DNA of 64,000 nucleotides from CAZXYS01 sp964645005 (GTDB lineage: Bacteria > Bacteroidota > Ignavibacteria > Kapaibacteriales > UBA2268): NCBI GenBank assembly GCA_964645005.1, contig CAZXYS010000001.1, positions 1-64,000 of the forward strand, written 5' to 3'. A program made the translations under genes and the position numbers. This document shows, piece by piece, positions 27,200 to 36,600 of the stretch (position 1 is its first letter; each line of letters begins with the position of its first letter). Below the pieces are notes generated by a model. It saw only the letters and a list, made by a program, of their open reading frames with translations. It searched no databases and had not been told where the DNA came from.

Positions 27200-29443
27200 A
27201 TGGCAAAAAAAACACAAACTCAAAAAAAGAAAAAAACAAACCGGAATAAAGATAAAGAACAGGTCAATAATGATAGAGGATCTGTCGAAATCAAGGTAAA
27301 TGACACAACTCAGAAAGTTATTCCCGTTGGAAAAGTTGTCAATACCAAAGAAACAACCGTAAAAATGAAATATATGGGCAAAGAGCGTGAAATCATACTC
27401 AATTGCCCGTTTGACATGCGCAAATACGATAAAGAAACCGTTCTCGAGTGGTATAAAACAATAAATCTCGGCAGAAGACTCGATGAAAAAGCCGCCCTAT
27501 ACCTTAAGCAGGGCAAGGGCTGGTCTTATCATGCACCGTTCGGAGGGCATGACGGAATTCAGTTTGCAATCGGAAAACTGTTCAAGGAAAACCAGGATAA
27601 ATCTTTCCTTTTCCCGTATTACAGGGATATGCTGACTTCTTTATCAGCAGGCTTGACACTCGAAGAACTCTTGCTGAACGGTCTTAGCAAGGAAGATGAT
27701 GTCGCCGGCGGCGGCAGACACATGAGTAATCATTTCGCCAAGCCCTCTCTTGGCGTGCAGAATGTATCTTCATGCGTGGGTAACCATTCGCAGCACGCAG
27801 CAGGTTTGGCTCGAGCCATTAAAAAGTATAATGATGATAAATTTGTTATATATTCCGGCGGAGAATCGGCGGCTTCGGAAGGCTTCTTCTGGGAAGCATT
27901 GAACTGCGCTACTCTGGAACAGCTACCGGTCATATTTGTTATACAGAACAACAAATATGGGATATCGGTGCCGGTTTACGAGCAGACGGCAAATTCGCTG
28001 GTATCACATAACTACATAGGCTTTAAAAACTTGAAAATATTCGAGTGTAACGGTCGCTGCCCGTTCAATTCATTCAATGCGCTTGAGCAGGCTAAGGAAT
28101 ATGTTATGTCCGGTAAAGGACCGGCAATGGTTCACGCCGATTGTGACAGAATAGGTTCACACTCTAACTCCGATCCTCACAAACTCTACCGCGATGACGA
28201 AGAACTTGAAGAAGCTAACAAACGAGATCCGATGCTGCAGTTCAGGTATTCAATACTCAATGAAGGACTGATTACACAGGAAGAACTCGAAGAACTCGAG
28301 AAGGAAAATCAAAATGAGATCTTCCGTGCAGCGGATAATGTAGAACCTATGCCAAATGCCGACGGCACAAAATATAATGAATTTCTGGTGCCTGAGGCTT
28401 ACGCTAAAATTGAAGATGACACCGAGAGAAATCTTAATCCTGAAGCGGAGCAGATAACATATCTACAGGGTATCAACGAATCTATTAAAGAAGAATTCAG
28501 GCGAAATCCGAATACTTATGCCTGGGGACAGGACGTAGCCTCGAAAGACAAAGGCGGCGTATTCAATGCCTTCAAAGGCATGCTGCAGGAATTCGGAAAA
28601 GACAGGATCTTCAACTCACCGATCGCCGAAAACAATATTGTCGGTACGGCGGATGGTTTCTGCCGTTACCGCGACGATATCTGGGTTTGTATCGAAGGTG
28701 CAGAGTTCGCGGATTATTTCTGGCCTGCTATGGATCAGTTGGTTGAGCTATCACACGAGTATTGGAGAACGAAAGGTCAATATTCGCCGAATGTTGTAAT
28801 AAGGCTTGCCAGCGGCGGCTATATACAGGGCGGATTATATCACTCGCAAAATCTGGAAGCTGCATTTACTACGCTGCCGGGTATCAGGGTTGTTCAGCCG
28901 GCTTTTGCCGAAGATGCAGTTGGTTTGATGAGGAATGCCATGCGCTCGCGTGGTGTAACCATGTACCTCGAGCCGAAATTCCTCTATAATTTCAAGCAGG
29001 CGGCAGGACCTAAACCACCGGAGGATTTCGTAGTTCCATTTGGTAAAGCGAAGGTTCGCAGAGAAGGGACAGATATTTCGGTTATAGCTTATGGAAGCGG
29101 AGTACACATGTCCTTACTCGCTGCCAAAGAGCTTGAGAAAGAGGGTATATCTATGGAAGTAGTTGATTTACGCAGCCTTAATCCGCTGGATAAGGATACT
29201 ATCATTGAATCTGTGAAGAAAACGAACAAGTCAATCGTAGTACATGAGGACAAGGTTTTCGGCGGCTTCGGCGGAGAAATTGCTTCGAATATAACCGAGT
29301 TTGCATTTGAATATCTGGATGCACCGGTAAAAAGAATCGGATCTAAATTTACTCCTGTCGGATTCGCTCAGGATTATGAAAAAGAAATTCTATTGAGTGT
29401 GGAAGATGTTAAACATGCAGTTCAGGAAATTGTCAAGTATTGA
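27200..29443 (+). CDS. Fused alpha-beta E1 component of a 2-oxoacid dehydrogenase
   Basis: In this 747-residue protein, residues 1-75 are a Lys/Asn-rich extension without a known domain. Residues about 80-385 are the E1 alpha half with GWSYHAPFGGHDG and the thiamine-diphosphate region GGESAASEGFFWEALNCATL followed by QNNKYGIS. Residues about 415-747 are the beta half with YAWGQDVASKDKGGVF, NSPIAENNIVGTADGF and the C-terminal transketolase-like domain (SVIAYGSGVHMSLLAAKELE, EVVDLRSLNPLD). The enzyme decarboxylates a 2-oxoacid such as pyruvate or a branched-chain oxoacid and passes the acyl group to an E2 lipoyl protein. Fusion of both subunits is known in Bacteroidota. The substrate is not decided by the sequence, and no E2 or E3 gene is next to it. 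Confidence 0.9.
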   Translation: MAKKTQTQKKKKTNRNKDKEQVNNDRGSVEIKVNDTTQKVIPVGKVVNTKETTVKMKYMGKEREIILNCPFDMRKYDKETVLEWYKTINLGRRLDEKAALYLKQGKGWSYHAPFGGHDGIQFAIGKLFKENQDKSFLFPYYRDMLTSLSAGLTLEELLLNGLSKEDDVAGGGRHMSNHFAKPSLGVQNVSSCVGNHSQHAAGLARAIKKYNDDKFVIYSGGESAASEGFFWEALNCATLEQLPVIFVIQNNKYGISVPVYEQTANSLVSHNYIGFKNLKIFECNGRCPFNSFNALEQAKEYVMSGKGPAMVHADCDRIGSHSNSDPHKLYRDDEELEEANKRDPMLQFRYSILNEGLITQEELEELEKENQNEIFRAADNVEPMPNADGTKYNEFLVPEAYAKIEDDTERNLNPEAEQITYLQGINESIKEEFRRNPNTYAWGQDVASKDKGGVFNAFKGMLQEFGKDRIFNSPIAENNIVGTADGFCRYRDDIWVCIEGAEFADYFWPAMDQLVELSHEYWRTKGQYSPNVVIRLASGGYIQGGLYHSQNLEAAFTTLPGIRVVQPAFAEDAVGLMRNAMRSRGVTMYLEPKFLYNFKQAAGPKPPEDFVVPFGKAKVRREGTDISVIAYGSGVHMSLLAAKELEKEGISMEVVDLRSLNPLDKDTIIESVKKTNKSIVVHEDKVFGGFGGEIASNITEFAFEYLDAPVKRIGSKFTPVGFAQDYEKEILLSVEDVKHAVQEIVKY

Positions 29444-29569
29444 TTACACTATTAATTGTGTAAAAATCAAAAATAAATTTAAAATGGTGTGTAATAAACC
29501 TGACACTGTGGTAAAAGAATTACAAGGAAAACAGCATTATTATTAATATTATCTAATATCTTATAAAAG

Positions 29570-29599
29570 TCCCGAATTAAAAAATTGGAAATTCGGGAG
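29570..29599 (+). terminator. Weak hairpin after the E1 gene
   Basis: TCCCGAATT pairs with AATTCGGGA around an AT-rich loop. The T run after it is interrupted, so termination is possible but not certain. It separates the E1 gene from the tRNA gene. Confidence 0.45.
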
Positions 29600-29634
29600 T
29601 GATATATTATTTTTGCACTGTTACGGTGAGAATA

Positions 29635-29708
29635 GCGCCCGTAGCTCAACAGGATAGAGTGTTGGATTCCGGTTCCAAAGGCTAAGGGTTCGAATCCCTT
29701 CGGGCGTA
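29635..29708 (+). tRNA. tRNA-Arg (anticodon CCG)
   Basis: A 74-nt cloverleaf can be drawn by hand: acceptor GCGCCCG with CGGGCGT (first pair G-U) and discriminator A; D stem GCTC/GAGT; anticodon stem TTGGA/TCCAA with loop TTCCGGT and anticodon CCG, which reads CGG; variable loop AGGCT; T arm AAGGG-TTCGAAT-CCCTT. No CCA is encoded. Confidence 0.95.
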
Positions 29709-29741
29709 CACACTAAAAAAATAAACTAATTACAGGAACAT

Positions 29742-30500
29742 ATGAAAAAGAAATCTAAGAAATTACAAGAACAAGAAGAAGAATTTGAAGAAGAAGAATA
29801 CGAAGGCGAGGAAGAAGACGAAGAGGAAGAGTACGAAGAAGTTGAGATATCCTCGTTCGAGTATTTCGTTCAAAATAATAGAAATATGATAATAATTGTT
29901 TCGGTGGTGCTTATTGCGGCTATCGGAGCGTTGTTTTATTTTCGTTCGACTATGCAGACAGCCTCGAAAGAAGCCTCTATAGCGCTGGCTCGAATCATGC
30001 CCTATTATTCCAACCAGAACTATGAATTAGCACTTAATGGGAATCCTCAACTGAAGATGCGCGGCGAACAGGTTATCGGACTGTTAAAAATAGTTGACAA
30101 TTATAAAAGCAGTAGAGAAGGAAAATTAGCAGCTCTTTATGCAGGGAATTGTTATCTGGGCTTAAATAAATATGACAAAGCCGAAGAATATTTTGACATA
30201 GCGAAGGATTCCAAATCCCATCTTGTGGAATCCGGCGCCTTTGCCGGATTGGCTGTATGTCACGAAAATGGAGGCAATTACGAGGATGCAGCCCGGAATT
30301 ATAAAAAAGCTGCTGAAATTTTAGGCGACGTTCCGGCACGTGCTAAGTTCAAATATTACACAGGTTTATGTTATGAAAAGTCCGGAGAAGCAAGTAAAGC
30401 TGAAACAATTTACAGAGAGATCATAAACAGGTATGAATACAGCGAATTTACGGGTCCTGCCAAAACCGGCTTAATCCGACTTGGCATGATAATTGAATAA
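29742..30500 (+). CDS. Single-pass membrane protein with TPR-like repeats (YfgM-like)
   Basis: In this 252-residue protein, residues 1-40 are extremely acidic (runs of Glu and Asp). A membrane helix is at about 49-67 (MIIIVSVVLIAAIGALFYF), and the rest carries four or five TPR-type repeats, such as ALYAGNCYLGLNKYDKAEEY and YYTGLCYEKSGEASKAETIY. The layout of a short cytosolic N-terminus, one helix and a periplasmic TPR domain matches YfgM-type ancillary proteins of the Sec translocon and related chaperone-like factors. It lies just after the tRNA gene and before a giant secreted protein, so help with export is an appealing but unproven role. Confidence 0.72.
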   Translation: MKKKSKKLQEQEEEFEEEEYEGEEEDEEEEYEEVEISSFEYFVQNNRNMIIIVSVVLIAAIGALFYFRSTMQTASKEASIALARIMPYYSNQNYELALNGNPQLKMRGEQVIGLLKIVDNYKSSREGKLAALYAGNCYLGLNKYDKAEEYFDIAKDSKSHLVESGAFAGLAVCHENGGNYEDAARNYKKAAEILGDVPARAKFKYYTGLCYEKSGEASKAETIYREIINRYEYSEFTGPAKTGLIRLGMIIE

Positions 30501-30603
30501 TTAAGCAGTTGACATCTAATTTCGCTGAAATTTTGTGTATAAATAAAGAAAATTTTTAATAGATGTGTTTCAAGTTAACTAAATATTATTAATCGGAGGT
30601 ATT

Positions 30604-33600
30604 ATGCAACGATTGTTTCGTCTAAGTTTAATGACGTTAATTTTGGGCATCCTCGCTTTTAGCGGGTCGATAGCTCAAAACGTATTTGTTTCCGGCAACA
30701 TAGAATCCGGACATATACGGCTCTTTGTAAAGGACTCGATTTATATCTTTAACAGAGATTACAATGTACACGGTACATTGATTGTCGAGCCCGGTACAAA
30801 GGTAAAATTTAACCCTAACGGCAGGGTGATTGTACACGCCGGCGGTAGAATAATCGCCGACGGTAATGCCGGAGCTTCTTACAATGCAAATCCCGACGGA
30901 ATTGATCCTACGGAGGATCCGGGGTCATCTTTAAACCCTGACAGCTATGAGGGTTACTCAGATATCGACTATTTCCTGAGAACTCCCGATTACACACCGG
31001 GGGCTTCACAGGCAACGATTGATATTGAGACTGAGGATGACCTGACAGTACATGCCGACAAATGGGATTATATGTTCAATATCCTTATTAATAAGGAATC
31101 AAGAGATATTGAAGATCTTAAAGCAGAAGACATTGGTACTACTTTGGACTCGAAATATGCAAAAGTTCGCTTTGAAAAAGCCTTAATGTTCAAAGCTGCC
31201 AGACTGCAAAAAGATCCTGACCAGGATATCAACCTTAGAATTAATCCATGGCAGAGAGTTAATTACGAAGATCCCGATATCGGTTCCGATAATCCCATTG
31301 AATTTATCGGACAGCCGGTTGACGATTTCTCCAGAGAATGGGGACACATCGTAATTCTGCCTGGTGCAAGAGCGGCTTTTTTCAGAAATGTTATTTTTGA
31401 AGGATTCCGCAAGGACACAACTGTTGACCGCACACCTTATTATTCAGCGCAAAATCTTCCCGGTTTAACACAGGCACAGTACAATATGCTTAACAACCGG
31501 ATGCGCCTTCTTACAAATGGCGGCGGCGGTGCCATCACTACTTTCTCATCAAGAACATGGCTCCTTGGCTGTACTTTCAAGAGAAACATGGCACGCTACA
31601 AGGGCGGTGCATTGCAGATCCTGCAGGCTCCGCATGGTTTGCCTCAGGCAGATATTGAGGCAGGCTACTATGCCACTGACAAAAACCCGAATATTACTAA
31701 TAAGGACGGTTCCATCTCCGATATTATCAAGAACAATCCGATAAGGGCTGTCGACAGAATCGATGAGCCTGGATCAATGGAACCATTAACCTATATGGAA
31801 AGATTGGGTTACGATGACGCCCGCATAGCAGTTTATCTTGGCAGAATGCGTGATCTTAGATTTGACGGCAACTTTGTACAGTTAGCCAAAGTTAAATTCA
31901 CTCGTATAGGTAATAGAAGAATAGTTGAGGATGATATTGAAAATCCCGCCGACTATCCGCAGACACTTCATAATTATGCATACGGCGGTGCCATTTATAT
32001 CGCCGGACGCGATGAAAATCATCAAATGGAAGTTGGCTTCGGTATAAACCACAGTATCAAAATCGATGGAAATGTAGAAGATTTCGATGAAAGAGACCAA
32101 TTTGTCGCTATCGGCAACTACTGTAACAACTACCAGAGCGCTGCCAGCACATTGGGTGCAAGAGGCGGTGCGCTTTATCTGGGCGAATATACCTCAGCCA
32201 TAATTGCCGGTGAATTCAGTCATAACAAAACATTTACCAAGTTCCTCCAGAATGAGCAAACCGGTAAAAACAGCGGTTACTACTCAATGGGTGGTGCTAT
32301 CTTTACAAGAAACTCCCTGAACCGCCTGCAGGTAAGAGGCGGTCCTGAAAGGGAAAGCTGTTGTGACAATGAAACAAGATTCTATCAGAACGAAGCCGGC
32401 GCCGGCGGCGCCATCTATGTTGACGGTGGAAGTGTTGAACACAGGGAATCACCGGTTATCGGTGGTAGTGACCATACAGCCGCAACAAGAGATATGGGCT
32501 TCAATATTATGTTCCATGAAAATAAAGCCAATAGCTGGGGCGGCGCGATCTACTCCAACAGGCACATGAGCATTAATGGCGCTGGTGGTATCTTAGCCGA
32601 AGAATTGATCGGCTACGGCGGCAAATATCCCGTAAGATTCTGGGATAACTCAGCAGGATACGCCGGCGGTGCTCTCCATCTTGAAATTCCGATGCCCCAG
32701 GGACCGGAAATGCGTAGAATTCAGATAATTCGCGCAGAATTCCGCGGAAACGTTGTCGGTGAAGGAATTGCAGATAAAAATAAAACCGAGATCAGAGGCG
32801 GCGGCGCTGTTTATGCATTGAATGCCGACCTGAATCTGGTCCAGGCAACCGAATTCAGAGAAAATACACTTTATAATGGTAACGGCGCTGCCGTTTGCCT
32901 TGTACATCCGCAGAGTTCATTCAGACGCTACTTCCTTAGTGATCTCGACGAAACCGATCCGTTCACCGATCCTCAAACAGGTCTGGTAACCGGATTCGAA
33001 TCAAGAGATGATGTCTTCACATTTAACAATGAAGATATTGCTCCTGACCAGAGAATGTTAACCCGCTTCCTCGACAATAAAGTAGAGGTTGACGATGAAA
33101 TTCTCGACTCGGAAAGCGGATCAGGTACAACACAGATCGGCGCCGGAACACTGAGACCGACCACAGGCTTGTTCGGAACAACCTGGCTCGATAATAACAC
33201 AGGTTATGCAGTTGGTTATAATGGTGTTATTATAAAATTGACCCAGGGCGGCAGCCAGTGGAGTTACCAGGAATCAGGAACTACCAAGAGATTGAATGCG
33301 GCAGCATTTACCGGCGTAGATGTCGGTTTTGCTGTCGGTGGTGTTGCTGGTTCCGGTGATGAGACCGGCGTTATGCTCAAAACAGTGAACGGCGGCAGCA
33401 CTTGGAACGAGGTTTCACTCCCAATTGACAAGGCAATAAATGATATAGCATTTGTTGGTTCGAATGTTGGCTTCGCTGTTTGCGAAGACGGCTACATTCT
33501 CAAAACTACCGACGGTGGTGATTCATGGACATACAGCAGACCTGAAACATCAGATCTTTATGGTGTTGCATTTATAAGTGTAGGCACTGGATTTGTAGTC

Positions 33601-36600
33601 GGTGAAATGGGATTGATACTGAGAACTGAAGACGGCGGTGCTAGCTGGGATAATCAATTGGTTCCCGGCATTATCTCCAACTTCAATGATATTTTCTTCG
33701 TAAATACATCAACAGGTTACGTGTTCGCAAATGCCGGCTACGTAATCAAAACTACGAATGGCGGCGATAGCTGGACAGCTATTGATCTCGACATTAGCGA
33801 TGATCTGAACGCTGGTTACTTCACAGGACCGGACGTTGGTTTTGCAGTTGGTTCATTCGGTACCATTGTGAAAACCATGGACGGCGGTGATACCTGGGAC
33901 GAAATTACAACCACTTACTCCCAAACTCTGTATGATGTCTTTTTCCCAAGAACTACTACCGGCTATGCCGTAGGTAGAAACGGACTCGGAATCAAGACAA
34001 CAGACGGCGGCGATAACTGGCTGGAATTCAAACCGGCAGACGAAAGCACTGTTGATGTAAACCGCCTCCATCAAGAGATAATGCTTCCTGAAAACGGTGT
34101 TGGTCTCGGCGGAGCACTTTACATTCTTGACAGTGTAACGGTCAATCGCGTTGGCAGAACCGACTCGGTTTTCTTCAACCGCGTAAGAATGCAGGATAAC
34201 CAGGCTTATACCGGCGCAGCAGTTTATTCAGACAACTTTGATCTGAAACTCATCTTCTCAAGATCGCTTATTCAAGGTAATAGCGTTTCCGAGAAAAATG
34301 ATGTCGGCGTCGAGCAGAATGCCATCTTTGGTCCGGTTATCCGTGATCAGCAAGATGATGAAATCGAATATAACGAAGCTTCCCACGATCTGGCAAGCTC
34401 GATCATTTACGGCGAAATTCAGGGACCGCTGCCAAGCGGTATGTACTCTGAAGCAGCCAACTCAATTTATGATAATCATGCAAGGTTCTTCATTAGACTG
34501 CCGGATGCTCCGAATACGAAAGGCGTTCTCGCAGGAACAACCGGTATTGGTTACGGCGGAACGGATACACTCCGCGGAAACTACTGGGGTCATACCGAAG
34601 CTGATGTTAACCTTTATATAGACAACAGCCACATGCAGGGCAACCAGCAGTACGACAGCGCTGTTGTTGAAACATTCTTTATCGAGGAAGACGGAGATAA
34701 TCATCTGTGGTTCAACTTCGCTCAGACCGGTGACAGAAGGTCACAAGGACCATTTGAGTTCACCTACGGTTATGAATATGATCCGATTAGACTCGCTAAT
34801 CAGGATAATGATGAAAATGTACCCGCAGATGAGACAATCCCGGAACAACTGCTGATGTCAGGACGCATTTATGATATTTATGATAAAGGTGTTGACATTA
34901 AAACAGCGGATTATTCTCAGCGCAGGATGTCGCCGATCGAGGACTTCGCAGTTGGTATCCCGCCCAACATCAAGGAATTCCAGGATGATGACAATCCTGA
35001 ACTGCCTTCGAACGGTAAATATGTCAAACGCTGGGTAAGGGATCCGTTTGTTGCTGAAGCAACCGACGACGACGGCGATCTGAAATATCCAATCATTAAT
35101 ACATTGCAGGATGAATTCAGACCTAATGAAGATGGCGAAATGTGGCATCCGATTGGTTATCCGCTGTACCTCGAAGCAGAAGTTGATTACGACGGATTAG
35201 CCGAAATAAGCAATTTCGATTATAGAACTCTTAACGAAACAGTATTTTTTGTTATAAATGAGACTACCGGCGATTTCATTCGCGTAAATATGGAACAGGC
35301 TTCTAACGATGCTCCTTTGAGAGAAACCTTCAGAGCACGCGTTGAACTGGTTCCGGACTCAACAAACAGAAATGCTGATCCTACTATTCGCCGTACAGGG
35401 GAAGGGCTTGCAAACTTTGGTGTAGGACCTACGCTTCTGAGTAAATTGGAAGACAATCCTTACAACGAAGATGCAGCCACACTGCCCGGCAGACGCTATC
35501 ACACAAGCTATACTCAGTTTGGTAATGTTTCCGATCTGTTCTCAAACAGACCGGGCATGCCTGACGATAATAACGGTACTGCTACATTTTATGCAGGTGA
35601 ACGTTTTGAAGCACTGCCCGTGGATACCGGCGATGTCGTAAGAGTTGTATCAAGAACAAGACTCTGGAAATACGGAGTTCCCGATGCTATTAACAAAGGT
35701 ATCGAATTCAAGGTTACAAGGGCTGTAGAGCCTCCTATCTATACAGGTAATGTTGTCAATCTGAAGACAGATACTATTGTTAAGATCAGACCTTCCGACT
35801 TCCCGAGCAAGAGATATGACACAGTCAGACTCGATGACTTCGTGAATACTATTTTCGTAACCGAGGATAGACAATATCCGGTTGAAGATGGCTATTATTC
35901 CGAAGCAAGAGCTCCCGCTATGGGTGAAGATGCCGCAGGACGCGACTCTATCTTGACTTTGACTGCTAAAGATACGAACCAATATTATGATCCGAGATCA
36001 TATCTCACGGATGACGATCTTGATGAAGAATTCCCAAGATTAACATATTTCTGGGAAGTACATAGAAATTCAGGACTGAAACGCTGGTTGTTCGCTGATA
36101 CTATCCCTGCCGCAGGCTTGAATAACTATCAGAACCCAAGAGATGAAGCAACCGGTTATGTAATGTTCAGAGGCAAACCGATCAACCCGTATGTAGTACC
36201 TGGCGGCGACAGTGTTACAGTTTGGGTAGAAAACTATCCGCCGCACTGGAGAACTATCGATTCACTTAAGAATGCTGATTCTGACATTGCAGATGAATAC
36301 ATCGATCAGTTTATCCATCTCTTCAAACCATATCTGTCAGTACCTGATTATCTTGATGATCCTGATGAACTTGCAAGATATCTCCAACAGGATACTATAG
36401 ATGTTGGCGGAGGAATGCATTTCAGATCCGAACCATATACATTCAAGATCTTTGTTGTCGATTCGGTACCGAGATTTCTCGAACCAGGAACCGATGAAAC
36501 AGTAAATATGAGATTTGACAGCAGAGGCGACAGTTCACATGTTTATGTCGAGTACAAAGGATCAGAGTATCCTTGTGGTCAGAAAAATGATGGCAGCTTG

